From Gnetum montanum (Eukaryota > Streptophyta > Gnetopsida > Gnetales > Gnetaceae): a stretch of DNA of 64,000 nt. Each line of letters begins with the position of its first letter. Position 1 is the first letter of the stretch. The position numbers were made by a program, and so were the translations under genes. Positions 21,896-34,062 of this stretch are shown here, piece after piece. The stretch is from the NCBI GenBank assembly GCA_015680685.1, contig MNCI01027262.1, positions 1 through 64,000 on the forward strand, given 5' to 3'. The notes below the pieces were generated by a model. That model saw only the letters and a list, made by a program, of their open reading frames with translations. It was not told the origin of the DNA and searched no databases.

Positions 21896-23667
21896 AGAAA
21901 CACCCAAAAATTCCAAGGCATTATTGCTTCACCAGGCCTTCGTAATCTAGGCAGCATTATGGCAGTTCTTTGGGAGAAGAATGCCCTGAGTTCAAGCTGA
22001 CTAGTTTGAAAAATTTTATACTCTCAATGTAGAAAGGCTCTACAGATCATCCTATCTACCCACTTGAGTAGTTTATCCAGTCAATAGCCTACCTAGAAAT
22101 GATGCGTGGAGTTGTCAGTAGTGCTCAGGATACGCAAAACAGTTCAGCAAGTTTTCTAAGTCACGATGTTTGCTATGCTATGCTACGCCACACTATGTAG
22201 CATAGCAAGCTTTAGAAAATGATTGTAGAATGAAGTTCTATGCTATGATATGTTATGCAGCGTAGCACAATGTAGTAAAAGCTGGACAACCAGTTCCATC
22301 GCCTCACTCCAAATCTTTTGGCGATGGCTCCTTGCATAGGAAAAATGGCTAACTTCATGAAAAGTAGGTCACATTGGTTGCTACACTACACTACGCCACA
22401 TAGCGTAGCATGACATAGCAACTCTACAGAAGCAACAAAGGCATCTCAAAGGGTGGGATCAGCAAGTTTGCAAGGTTCATAGTGCAAAAGGCAAAGTTTG
22501 CAAATTGTCGACATTTTACAGATTGTCGACATTTTTGCGACTAAGGCTGACTGCTATGCTACGTAACATAGCATAGCATAGAAAATCTACAACAAACAGT
22601 TAGCGTGATTCAAAGGTTTCCAGCACATGCGGAAGGAAGCAATGCAAGTTTTTGCTTTTGGCGACTACGCTATGCTACGCTGCATATCGTAGCATGGCGT
22701 AGCAAGACGTTATGCTACACCAACAACCAACATAGCTCAGCATAGAAAGTAGCTATGCCACATTAGTGCATCTCCTCGCGTAGCAAGCTACTACACTATG
22801 CCCATATGCCATGCTACAAAGCATAGCACAGCGTAGCACATAGCTACACTACATAAATGCATTTCATTCGTCTTGACTATCACTGCACCTAATTGCACCA
22901 TTGGCATACATCTCCAAGCTCTAACGGAGCAATTCCAACATGGCAGGTTCGCAATTAAAGCATGGCAGGATCATCCAATGGTCATGCATGCCTATGTAGC
23001 ATAGACAATTCAACACAAGTCTAAGGCACGTGGTGTCCAAACTGCATCTTTCACATGCCCTTGACCCTCTAAATACCCCAATGAACAACGCTCAGGAGAT
23101 CTTTTTGGCTTGGTTGATTAGCTGGTCCTTTAGCTTGCAAGTAAGAAAAATGTTAGCATTGTAAACATGTTTTTTGACATTGTAGACAGTTGACACTCCT
23201 GTTTGGCATTTTCCTCTGTTCTTTCCTGCTATCCTCATAGCATTTTGCATTGTTGACTCTCGATTCCATGTTCAAGCATACAACTATTTCACTCTAAATG
23301 TCTTGGCTACTCTTGGGATCCCTACATCTCAATCATATCCACATTGATAGAGTGAAGTCACGTTCTTGAAGTGGTGCATTTTTCTAACTACATTTTACTT
23401 TTTTTCTTGCTTATCATTACATTTTACATCACTTTCTACCTCTTTTACATTTAAGCATCATTTTGTGCATTAAGTTTTGTTTTCAAATTTTTCTTATTGT
23501 AAAAGGTTATATTAACACTAACTAAGTCCCTGTTTGATCGACCAGACTATTCAAGGCACTTCGTTTCCATTTTATCCAGCATAGCCCTCCCGTAGATTTG
23601 GGGTTAAGACTGTTACGACCAATGACCTCTCAATGTTTTCCAGCCATCAATGTTTTCAGCCGTAATA
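21896..23667 (+). repeat. 5' LTR of E2
   Basis: Pairs with 34063-35862 along its whole length, from 'gaaacacccaaaaattccaagg' to 'cagccgtaata'. The U3 region (about 22160-22870) is crowded with GCTACGC / GCGTAGC / TAGCATAGC words that form many local inverted repeats. The TATA box of the partner LTR (TATAAATA, 35248-35255) has decayed to TCTAAATA at 23068-23075. Confidence 0.92.
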
Positions 23668-23674
23668 GTTTTTC

Positions 23675-23693
23675 TGGCCCTAGAAGGAGGGCC
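23675..23693 (+). other. Primer-binding site of E2
   Basis: TGGCCCTAGAAGGAGGGCC starts seven bases after the LTR end and equals the E1 PBS except for one base (CAC versus CCC). Confidence 0.85.
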
Positions 23694-24118
23694 TTTTGGT
23701 GCCCTTTCTACTTATCATGGTAGTCCTATAAGCCTTCTGCACCCTGATATGCATTAGTGTAAACTTGACATCCATCTATGGTTGTTTACATGTTGTGCGG
23801 TGGAGATCGGTCGCCTCAACGATTCTTCGGGAACCCTATAGGACATAAAGTGTTTGATCGCTAGTTGACTTTCCTGTTTTATGGTAGTCTTGCATGTGCT
23901 CTATACCCTATCATGCACTAGCATAAACATGATACCCTTTTGCATTTTTTTCTACATCATTTGATATAGATCGTTCACTTCGACGATTCCTCGGAACCCT
24001 ACAAGATATAAAGCCTTTTTTATTTCTTTTCAATTTCTTTGCTCTTCTCGTTTACAAAATTGTTTAGATTTCCAATTTCTTTACTTTTTTCATATTCGAA
24101 AGACTCTTTAGTTTAACA
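23694..24118 (+). other. E2 leader
   Basis: Untranslated leader by position. It contains two imperfect copies of a segment reading 'gatcggtcgcctcaacgatt' (about 23806-23825) and 'gatcgttcacttcgacgatt' (about 23967-23986), each followed by '...ggaaccctata'. No coding sequence is recognised. Confidence 0.6.
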
Positions 24119-26790
24119 ATGGCTTCCTCGAGCACCGTTACTAACACCTTCAATGTTGAGGTTCCTTTCATGGTTCAAGGCATCACAGGTGCTGAACAAT
24201 CGTTCAGCCCAGTGCTAGAACTACGTCAATCCCTCTGGATCCAAAACCTAGGTCCTATGGGCTTGGCCTAGCAACATGAGTATTATAACTTCATCTGTGA
24301 AAAGGTGTAGGAAAACCTGCCCTTGGATGTGCATGAATTCGAAGACAAATGTAGCTTCGAGTTTGCTTATTGCAATGGGAAGGAATTTGTTCCCACTTCC
24401 AGTGCTTCCATCCTATTGACATAGATGAATCAGTGGCATATAGACAAACTGATCCAGTTGGCTAGACTTAGGGAATAGCAAAACATGGTATCTAACCATG
24501 ATGACACCTTCTAGGATGGATAGGAGGAACTTGATCTGCAATCTAATAGGGAAGGTCAAACCAACCCCGTTACTGTCCCTCCTACCCAATCTGTCTAGAC
24601 CCACCCATTGTCAGTTGCCACTCCCTTCGTGATCATGCTTGCGCCTTTACAACCCATGATTTCAACTGCGATGGGTAGCCATGTTAACCCTTCAGCATAT
24701 CAATGCCTCTTTTCACCTGTTTTGTTTGCTACCACTATTCCTTTGTAAACCGTTCATCAATCTATCCTTGTAGCACATCATACACCAATCACGGGTACCC
24801 TGCCACATGTGCACGTCATACCAACTTTGCAACTGTATGTAGCTTCCAGTTCCATTGCTACTTCCATTTTCATTCTTGCATTTACGTCTGTTCCACCATT
24901 AGCAGTGGGTGTAGGTCCGTCTCCATGGTGGACCCCATTGACTTCTCCCCCTGTTACACTACCATTGCAAATGTCTCACAATATTCACCAACTGACCCAC
25001 CAAATCCTGAAAATGGTACAACCCAGCATGGGACTATGGTCTATCCCATTGGGTACACAAACAGCCTATCTCGTAGCCCAACACATGATTGCTACCCTAA
25101 CAACACCACCTACCAGGTGGTGGACAATGTAGGCAGCACCATCCACAGGGGCCACCCACTGGTACCGTTGCTGGGCCATGTCGTTACCCCTACCACTCCA
25201 CAAATGAGAGCTGCCTCGGTAGTTCCCCAGTCATCCACGTCATCCTAGGGTTTCGACCAAGCTCTCCAGTTTATCTGGACCCTTACTAAGGAGATAAAAT
25301 GCCTTAAGGCTATTGGGTCTGACATAGTATAAGTCATGGAATTTTACCAGGATGACCCCATCAGCCTTGCCATACCTGCACTGATGCTGCCTCCAGAGAT
25401 TTCTCTCCCACACTTCATGAAATACAATGGGAAGGGGGATCCCAATGTCCATCTTATTACCTTTAGATCTAAATCCCTTTTGTTGCAATAATGGCTGTAG
25501 ACATTTATTCATGTATTCACTATGTCCCTAACCGGAAGGGCTTTATATTGGTACCGCACACTACCACACTCATCTATTTCAACTCTGGAAGAGCTTCTAA
25601 CTGAGTTCATGATGCACTTCAAGTATAACGTGAAGCCAAAAATCACACTGGATCAGTTGATGAGCGTGAAGCAAGAGCCTCTAGAGCCAGTCCAAAAGTT
25701 CATCTAGTGTTGGAGCACAACCCTTAATAAAATCTATGAGCCCGTCATGGAGGCCCATTTGTTGGCCATCATTAAGGGCGTAGTAAATGACTTCATCAAG
25801 TCTAAACTATATTACCTCGTCCCTCACACTCTTAGTCAGGCCTTCGCTTAGACTAAGAGCATACAAGATGCATCCGAGGCAAGCAAAGACTTGGCCTATG
25901 TTTCCCACAAGAACACCTTTGCAAAGAAGGATAATGGCAAGGCTACAACTACCACAGTGGCTGCTGTGGCAAGAGAAGTCAAGCCGAAACCCAATAACAA
26001 CGGTAACAAGAGCAGCAAGAAACTAGTCGCAACCATAGCTAGTCCCATGTCCAAGAAGGACCACGTATCGCAACTTGCCATACCCACATATGAGACATTT
26101 GCACAACCCAAATCAAAATTCAAGCGTAAAGATCGCTCAAAGTACACCTCGCTTCCCCTCAAGCCTTCAGATCTTCTGAAGTAGCTACTAGGAGCGGGGT
26201 ACATCCGGCACAAGCAAATGTTGAAGGAGGGAATCAGGAGACACCAATGCTATTGTGAGCTCCTTAGGAACCCTTCTTTGGCCTTGCCCAATGAACCCCT
26301 ACTTCCTAAGGGTTTCAGGTTGGATAGGTTTTGTGACTATCACCAATAGTGTGGTCACAACATAGATTAATGTCTGACATTGCAAGATGACATCTAGAGA
26401 TTGATCGATCAGGGAAAACTGGTGTTAGACAAAAGCAACCCAGTATGCCCTAAGAACCAATATATGCATGTCTACATAGACCCCCTCAATACCAATGATG
26501 CCAGTTACATCATTAATGCCATCGGTATTAACCGTGATCTTAGTCCATCCCAACAGCCGTTCGTGGTCTGTGTGCCTCAACATAGTGCACTAGCATCGCC
26601 AGTGGCTGGCCAAAGCCTGCAACAACCATTTATCCTGAGGGTTCCTCCTCAGGCATCCATCCCCATGCCACCTATTAGCAAAACTATGCTACCCTTCCCA
26701 TTAACACCGCTAGCGTTGTTAACGCAGCTAGCCCCCATCCCGCGCAAGATAACTAAACAACCTTCTCATCCTAAAAAATGAGAAGTGTGT
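24119..26790 (+). pseudogene. gag (Tat-like), stop-interrupted (E2)
   Basis: The ATG at 24119 opens MASSSTVTNTFNVEVPFMVQ, a plausible start because it follows the leader and the frame runs on with gag-like sequence. The long Pro/Thr/His-rich N-terminal part extends to about 25250. The capsid-like domain is at 25260-25860: LPHFMKYNGKGDPNVHLITF, MSLTGRALYWYRTLPHSS, LLTEFMMHFKYNVKPKITLD and FIKSKLYYLVPHTLSQAF. A Lys-rich linker follows (25880-26080), then FCDYHQ.CGHNID.CLTLQD at about 26330-26390, a zinc-knuckle-like Cys/His cluster with two stops. The tail to 26780 is Pro-rich. Homologous to E1 17795-19400. Confidence 0.87.
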
Positions 26791-27289
26791 TTTGCAGGTG
26801 AGACATTGAAGGGAAGTACCACCTTAGGTGTTCCCAAGCCTATTTCATCACCTCCTACATCTACACGCTCATCACCAAAGAGGAACGTTGATACAACCAA
26901 GTAGTTCATGCCACCCTACCAAAAGGTGTCTGAACTCAGATCCGAAACTACCCCTCCTTGGGAAATTTGTCTCCTAGGATGAATAGAAGAGGAAAAAGGT
27001 GGTAAATAAGGGGATGATCAAGACCTTCTTGATGTTCTCTCTTAGGTTAAACAAGCTTTGAAGCAAAAAAACACTACACTAAGCTTGTACAACCTAATCA
27101 TGACATCTATCCTCCACTGTGAGGCTCTGATCCGCATGTTGACGGTGATTTAGACCGATAAGGACATGCCAGCAGAAGAGGAAGAAATTCATTTGGTTAT
27201 GCTTCTCCCTTGCAGAGCCAGAGCCATTTCAACTCACTTTCTATGATGACTCCATTAGGGAAGATCGTGAAAGGGGTTAAGTGACTATG

Positions 27290-27690
27290 AAACCCCTATT
27301 CATCACAATTTGGGTTAGCCAATACTGGATCCGAATGATACACGTTGATGATGGGGCTGCCACGAATGTCATCCCCTTCCCTATCATGGACAAGTTAGGA
27401 TTGGTCGACTAGATCAAATACACAAACACATCATGCTTGAAGTCATTCAATGGGGCATGCATCCTGGTGAAGGGCACAATCAACATAGACTTCGTGGCAA
27501 GGGACCAGTTCCCCACAAATGCAACGTTCATCGTGGTTGAGGAGATTCCCGAGTTTAACCTAATCCTAGGGAGGTCATGGTTAGCGCAACATAGGGCTAT
27601 CTCCTCACCTATACACCAGGAGATCCATCTGCCTTACGCAAGTAGGGAGGTGGTGATCCGTGGTGATGAGGTAGCAACATAAGAAATCAA
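27290..27690 (+). pseudogene. aspartic protease (E2)
   Basis: Reading DDGAATNVIPFPIMDKLGLV at about 27345-27405 provides the active-site region (usually VD-D/S-G-A/S). Then come NTSCLKSFNGACILVKGTIN, FVARDQFPTNATFIVVEEIP, FNLILGRSWLAQHRAISSP and IHQEIHLPYAS (27437-27682). One stop follows KLGLVD. The E1 counterpart is 16450-16790. The preceding 26790-27290 is linker with stops, including an acidic patch PAEEEEIHLVMLL at about 27170-27210. Confidence 0.85.
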
Positions 27691-28054
27691 CAATGTAGGT
27701 ATGGAACAGGGCTGAGAGGTTATAACCTCTGAGAATGAAGCATCTGTCTCTGCACACACTAGCCATCCAATAGAGGAATCCGCTTAATAGGTTGGTTCCC
27801 AAAACGAGAGCACGTGGATAGAGTTTCCCTTCCAAGAGAAAGGCAATGATGCAGATGAAAGCCCTAGCACAGTGCCTTAGCCTTATGCTTCACTCAACCC
27901 ATGATGGGTCAAGAAGCCACTACGTGTAGCGTAGCAACGCTACTGCTTATTGCCCAGGTTGTCACCCTTTGTACATTTACTACTTTTCTTGTTTTGTGCA
28001 CATATACATCTATACTAAGAATCATTTTTTCTTATCATATTTTTCTTTAAATCG

Positions 28055-28335
28055 CAATGGCCCAAAATGGCCTAAAACTATGACACACGCTATGGCCCGA
28101 AATGGCCTAAAACTAGCTATGGCTAAAAATGGCCTAAAACTAGCTATGTCCTGAAATGGCCTAAAACTAGCAAGGGCCCAAAATGGCCTAAAACTAGCAA
28201 TGGCCCAAAATGGCCTAAAACTAGCTGTGGTTCGAAATGGCCTAAAACTAGCTATGGCCCGAAATGGCCTAAAACTAGTAAGGGCCTGAAATGACTTAAA
28301 ACTAGCAATGGCCTGAAATGGCCTAAAACTAGCAC
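28055..28335 (+). repeat. GGCC-N6-GGCC tandem array (E2)
   Basis: About ten tandem units of roughly 28 bp combine TGGCC-N6-GGCC with TAAAACTAGC. The first stem is GGCC 28059-28062 / GGCC 28069-28072. Unit-to-unit changes fall in the loop (caaaat, cgaaat, tgaaat) and in the words between stems (agctatgg, agcaaggg, agcaatgg). The position between protease and antisense gene is the same as in E1 (15865-16175). Confidence 0.9.
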
Positions 28336-28499
28336 AAAAGAGTGAAATTTTAGCATGACATTCAACATGGAATCAATTCATCTCTTTATTCAAAATTTTG
28401 AATAAAATGTTGTCATGGATTGCCCCCATTCGTAAACCCTGGAAATGAAATCCTTCCAATCCTGATACTTCTAGACTAGAAAGTCCATTTGCAATAGAT

Positions 28500-31400
28500 A
28501 TTATATTATTTTGTGGATGGCTTCATTGTTCTGATGCATGAATATCCAAAATATGGCACAATCTACCACAGCCGTGTGCCAGTGCTCGTTATTGGTATCA
28601 CAAGCTATGTGGAATTCGTTCCTCGATATGAGGTCTTCCACCTTGGTGCTCAGCATAGCCTTCTCCCTCTCAACCTTTTAGACCCTTTCCATAGGTCTTC
28701 ATTGACATGCTTGTACTCCCACAAGGAGTGGGCCGAGTGCAAAGTGCATCTTCTAACCTCGTCATATGCATGACGAGGCACCTCGGTCACTTCAGGTGAG
28801 AATGTAGGCATGACACTAAACGCCAAAGGTTGTGTCAGGTCCCATTTGAGTTGAGAGGCTATCACAACATAAAGAGAATATCAGTCACATTAGCATATAG
28901 CATACCAAGGTCAATGAACTCAAAAATCTAGCGTAGCAACATGAGATCATCTAACACTACTATGTACCCATGTTAGGGTCAATTTGCAGAAGGCGGTTGA
29001 CCATGTTGTCAAAGACCCCCTGCATAAATGTAAACTTATCAAGGGTCTCGTCCCATGATTCCACAATGATTAGAGGTGGTCCTGAAACATTGGCAATAGT
29101 GTCTATCATGCAATTAAATGAGTCAACAATGACCGAAATGGGCTATGAAAAAGCAGATACATTGTTGAACTCACCAGCATCTAGTTGTAGTTGCTCTGCA
29201 TGATGATGCAAAATGATGGTGGTGGCCTTAGCAAAAGTCCCTCCCAGGTCTAGGTGGTCCCCTTATTCATTTTCTAATTCCTTTCCTTTTAAAGAACTAG
29301 CATCCTTTTTTCTCATGAAAGACTCCTCTTCATGTCCAAAAATGTTCTCCTCATTAATAGGAGGATTCTCTCTAATGACAAGAGCCCTTCCCTTAGTGAT
29401 AGGATCTCCTTTCCTCTTGACCAGGGCCCTTTCTTTTGAGATTGGGGCCTCTGTGTCTTTATTTTCCATTCCTATTTTTGGGGTTGATACCTCTTCTTCA
29501 CCTTCTTCTTCTTCCTCTTCTTCCTATGGCAGACAAAAAAAACATGCCTGTGTTAGCTCAAAACAAGTTGGCATAAAGTAGGTGCTATGCTACGCTATGC
29601 TGTCTAGCATAGCACAGCGCAGCAAGCATTAACAAAGTAGGTGAAGAAACAAACATGAACGAAAGCGTTTACCAATGGAGGATTGCATCCTCTATAGTTT
29701 AAGCTACAGTCGCTACCCCTCCTCTTCCTCTACACGAAGGGTCTCCTCAGTTGAAGTAGGCCTCTTTCGCTGCAACTTAGTGGCCATAGTCTTGGTAATG
29801 AGACACTTCCATTATGATATGCTACCAACAATAGCAAGGGGTGTCTCTTCTACACTGTATTGGCCATGAAAGTTGCAAGCCACTAGATCCTTAGTTGTCA
29901 CAGAGAATAACTCCCTAATTATTTTTGGGGAATCTTGGGCTGGGGTAGTTTGGAGGACCTAGAAAATCCACGGTTTGGAAATTTGGTTGTGATTCAACAA
30001 TACCCAGACCCCTTTCTCATGGACCACTAGATACTCCTTGAAATGCCTCAGGTAAGCTATGTAAAAGGAATAATGAATGTTGGAACGGGACTCCTACTTC
30101 TTATGGATCCCCACAATTTCAGCCTACAAGCCTATACATAGAAACTTGGCCAAGTTGTAGCAAGCCCCCTCTTCCATAACTTGATGCATTATCCAGGATT
30201 GCTCAATCCAAAGGACCTTCCTTTGGGAGAGTAGTTGGGGGAAGGTGCTAGAAAAAAAGATGGGGTAAACTTCTCTGGCAGGTCCTTAACCTTATCCATA
30301 GGAATCCCCCTCCTCTCTTTAGAAACCACTATCCACTCCACAATGTCATCCTTCTGAAGGGTTAACTCATTCTTGGACTTCAACCCTATAAGGATCCCAT
30401 CAACAAGGACACCAAAAAGGTTAACAAATAGCTAGTCATTAATGTTAATGATCACTCACACACCATGAATACGTGTGCAAAAGTAGTCCACCTTGTTGGA
30501 AAATGAGTCCACCAGGGAGAGCATCTCAGTAGCAGGAACGTTTGGGTTTGAGGTGAGAAAAAAATATAGCAACCCAGCATTTTAGAGATTCCTGACCAAG
30601 GAATCCGAGGCTTCACTATATATCCAACGCCAGCTCACAGCTACTTCTCCATATTTGAAGTAGATGTTTCCCTCCTGATTCTCGGTAGTTACCACCATCA
30701 CCTCTTGGGCCTTCTTCACCCCTACAACAGTTTGCATAGAAACAACTAACATAAGAATGTAAAAATACAAAAAAGAATAGTAATAGAAATGATTCTTCAA
30801 CATGTCGTGCTTACTACTTAGCTTACCAGGTTTATATGGCAACGAGAATTATGGGAGGGTGACCAAAACATCTTCCAGGGGGAATGGTTTGAAGGGTGAC
30901 CATCCCTCATCCAACCAACTGGACTCCTTACACCTATTATAGAGGATGGTATATTTTTCTTGGAAGGTGGGGTACTCACCCCCACATTGACATATAACAC
31001 TTGCATGAATGTTCTCAGCAGAACAAAATTCCTGCAGGGACATCTCCACTATGGCCAAGGCATCTGTATTGCTAGGAAGGCCCTGGTCATTGATCAAAAA
31101 CTTGGTAATAAAAACCTGTCATCAACATCTGACCAAGCATAGTGACTATAGCATAGCATAGCAAAACTGATGCTACAGTACTCACCCATCGGCATAGTAG
31201 ACGATTCCTGGTGGGTTTTGGAAGCACATCCCCATATGACCTACAACAAACAATGTGTTGTAAAGATGCTAGTAGCTATACTCAAGCATCTCCCAAATCC
31301 AAGCCAACTTTCTCAAACCTTGTAGACACAAGTTGGATCCCTCTCCCTGCCCACTACCAACTACCCCATCTCTAAAATACCTCAGAATGCCCTGGGTTGC

Positions 31401-31700
31401 CCCAGGCAATAGGGTTTCTAGTATGATGGCTACCACCTCCTCCTCTAAGTGTGACCAAATGATCACCCTAAAGCATTAGAGGAGGAATTGTAGGAACTTT
31501 GTGCTCCTATCCTGAACCATATTGCCCGATCCCCCACACATGTGTAAGGAGAAGGAACATTGGCCACAGGTTTTTTCATAGAACACAGGAACCTTGCAAT
31601 GTCCAGGACAACCAAAATTGGCCTAAGCGCTATTCTACACAACACAATAGCAAATGTTTGCATCACATTCAAGTGCAACACACACGTAACGTAACAAAAT
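28500..31700 (-). pseudogene. antisense intron-containing gene of the Tat-like element (E2); function unknown
   Basis: Homologue of E1 11376-15740, again opposite to gag-pol. In gene order (high to low coordinates) the blocks are GDRAIWFRIGAQ (about 31500-31535), MIIWSHLEEEVVAIILETLL (31407-31466) with LRKLAWIWEMLEYSY, and INDQGLPSNTDALAIVEMSL with YNRCKESSWLDEGW (30870-31095). Then come FLTSNPNVPATEMLSLVDSF with LFVNLFGVLVDGI (about 30420-30560), KKDDIVEWIV-like text (30310-30360), and LKWDLTQPLAFSV with AYDEVRRCTLHSAHSLWEYK (28690-28865). The gaps between blocks carry stops and would be introns or decayed exons. Introns differ in sequence from E1 and some hold the GCTACGC words typical of the E2 LTR. 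I cannot name the product. Confidence 0.72.
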
Positions 31701-31889
31701 CTAGCATTTTAGCATATAGCATAACATAACCTTCTTCCTGTACATATCATAGTAACGATAACCTGGCATAGCAACAAAGCGATTAGCCCCAATAAAAGTA
31801 GATAGCACTACACCCTAACAAAACATGTGTCATACTATCACATCACGTGCGGCCAAACCTGCCTGGGGATCCTACGCTATGCCATGTAA

Positions 31890-32830
31890 AAGTTAATACA
31901 TGTGACACATGCGAGAGACACGTAAACCTCATACACATTTCACCTATGGAGATGCACTCAACGTAGATCATGTGGCCTTTCCAGTGATGGGGACTAGACC
32001 TAATAGGACCTGTCACACCCAAGTCCTCCATAGGGCATAGCTTCATCATCACCACCATTGAGTATTTTACTAAGTGGGTGGAAGATATTCCCCTAAGGAA
32101 GATGACATCTTAGCAAGTTTTCCACTTCATCTTGGATAACATCGTGATGAGGTTTTGGCTTCTGATGACTATTGTAACCAACAATGGGCCATAATTCAGT
32201 AGTATGGAAACCCAAACCTTCTATAGCGATCTTGGCATCAGGCAATCGTTCTTCTCTCCATACCCTCCACAGGAAAACGGGCAGGCGGAGGCTACAACTA
32301 AGATCATTATCAACTTGCTAAAGAGAATACTCAACAACAGCAAGAGGCAGTGGCATGAGCAAATCCTCTATGTTCTGTGGACCTATAGGACGATGTGTAG
32401 AACTGTGATGAGTAAGACTCCTTATAGTCTTGTTTATGGATCTGAAGATGTTTTGCCTCTTGAGATGTAGGTACCATCACTCCAGACGATCCTATCTAAT
32501 GTCATGAGCGAAGCCCAGAACAACGAGTCATGGACTATTGACCTTGAATCAATAGAGGAGGAGCGTGTGCAAACCCTGAGTCACATAGAGCACTACCTAA
32601 GCAAACAACAGCAAAAGCATCATGCATACCCACATCAACGGCCAATACAGAAGGGAGACCTTGTCCTCAAGATCGTCCATGAGTATGTGAGAAAATTCTC
32701 AGCCAACTGGGAAGGCCCTTACATGGTCACTAAATTCTTTGGGAATTGAGCCTTCAAACTGGTGGACATGGATAGAAATGAGTTTGCCAACCCAGTGAAT
32801 CACTCATACCTCAAGCCATACTACATTTGA
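31890..32830 (+). pseudogene. integrase core and C-terminus, N-terminal part deleted (E2)
   Basis: The sequence enters the integrase just after the zinc-domain cysteines (HTCERHVNLIHISPMEMHST, about 31905-31965). It continues GLDLIGPVTPKSSIGHSFII (first Asp), EYFTKWVEDIPL, IVTNNGP with Asn in place of the second catalytic Asp (about 32175), and SPYPPQENGQAEATTKIIIN (Glu). Then follow TPYSLVYGSEDVLPLEM (32420-32470), ESIEEERVQTLSHIEHYL and GDLVLKIVHEYVRKFSANWE with GPYMVTKFFGN (32660-32750). In E1 the text before this point includes RT and two RNase H domains. Here it is replaced directly by the 5' end of the antisense gene. Confidence 0.88.
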
Positions 32831-32844
32831 GTGCATGGAGTAGA

Positions 32845-33130
32845 TAAGCAATTGTCTGCTACGACGTAAAACTGGAATGGAACTTCCACTACGACGTAAA
32901 ATTGGCAAAGGTGAGCAAACGTCCACTATGATGCTAAACTAGCACAACTTCACCACAGTCCTCTATGACTGTAAATTGGCACAACTCATCCACTATGACA
33001 TTAAACTGGCAACACACATCTGCTATGATGTTAAACTAGCATGTACAATCTGTTGGGACCTTAAGCTAGCACAACGGTCTACTAGGGCCTTAAGCTAGCA
33101 CATGGTCTACCAAGACCATAAACTAGGTTC
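32845..33130 (+). repeat. Array of GTC-N6-GAC hairpins (E2)
   Basis: Units end in TAAAACTGG / TTAAACTAGC / TTAAGCTAGC and carry a stem around six bases. Clear stems are ACAGTC/GACTGT (32955-32972), ACATC/GATGT (33016-33031), GGTC/GGCC with one wobble pair (33076-33089) and ATGGTC/GACCAT (33102-33119). The array is the counterpart of E1 6925-7315. Confidence 0.85.
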
Positions 33131-34050
33131 ACGACACGTCTCCAACATGCATCTACACCAAGCACACCATCAAGAGAGCCTGCACAGTGCTGACGTGGGA
33201 TGGGATGTTGTAGTTGCAGAACGTAGTTCATGATGTAATGAGAACATGATCTAGAACATATGTGATGCCACCACTCCTGGCACCTTGCTGATCCCCTGAG
33301 GATTCCATATGATAACTCACTAATCCCCAAACCTACCGTCACCATGGCCCATCACCCTGACAGTAGTCCCTTGGTTAGTGCCTATTTTTGGAGTTCCAAC
33401 AGTATTGTGGGCTAGCCATAATATTGTTATCCTCCAACCCCCTCCTTCTTCCATCTACAATCCCCACTTGCTCCCCTCTTTTACAAGCTCTTTCCAATGC
33501 CTGTCAAGCCCTCCTGTTTTCTCAAGCACAAAGCCCATGACGTGTGTAACATAGCTCGCTACATGGGAAGCACCTATAGATAGGTTAAAATCCTACGCGA
33601 ATGTAACACAACTCATCTAGGGAAAGAAACACTTATTTTGTGGTCAAGTTATTCACAAATGTAAATGATGAAACAATAGAAGGAAAAAGCGTAAAAGAGC
33701 CAAAAAGTTCACATTCCTAACACAAATGGCACGTATGCTATTTCACAATCACCCTCTCCAAGAATTTTAACAAGAGGTTGAAGGTCATTGAAAGTAAAGA
33801 TGAAAATGCAAACAACTCTATCATGAGCACTCCGATGAGTGATTCTACTAAACCTCATCTTTACCCCTTTTCTGAACCTCCTTCCTCTCTGCTTATTCCT
33901 TTTCCCCACTGCAAAAAACCAATGCAACACTCTTAAGCATAGCCAAGCGACATCTTGACGACCACCAAGCAACAATGGTAGTGTTTTGTCTTCTGTGGTG
34001 TTTCGTAGTTTTTGTCGACATCTCTCAAGTTCATCCTTCAGACATCGATA
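33131..34050 (+). other. E2 3' non-coding region
   Basis: No family can be assigned. A 124-codon open frame on the minus strand (33709-34083) crosses the PPT and the LTR start, so it is unlikely to be a gene. Words near 34010-34050 match the same position in E1. Confidence 0.55.
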
Positions 34051-34062
34051 AAGAGGGGCCAA
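34051..34062 (+). other. Polypurine tract of E2
   Basis: AAGAGGGGCCAA lies immediately before TGAAACACC at 34063, as in E1. Confidence 0.85.

Noticed and set aside
24703-25248. 181-codon open frame as a separate gene
   Set aside because: It overlaps the Pro/Thr/His-rich N-terminal part of the E2 gag in another frame, and the capsid-like domain continues from the gag reading.
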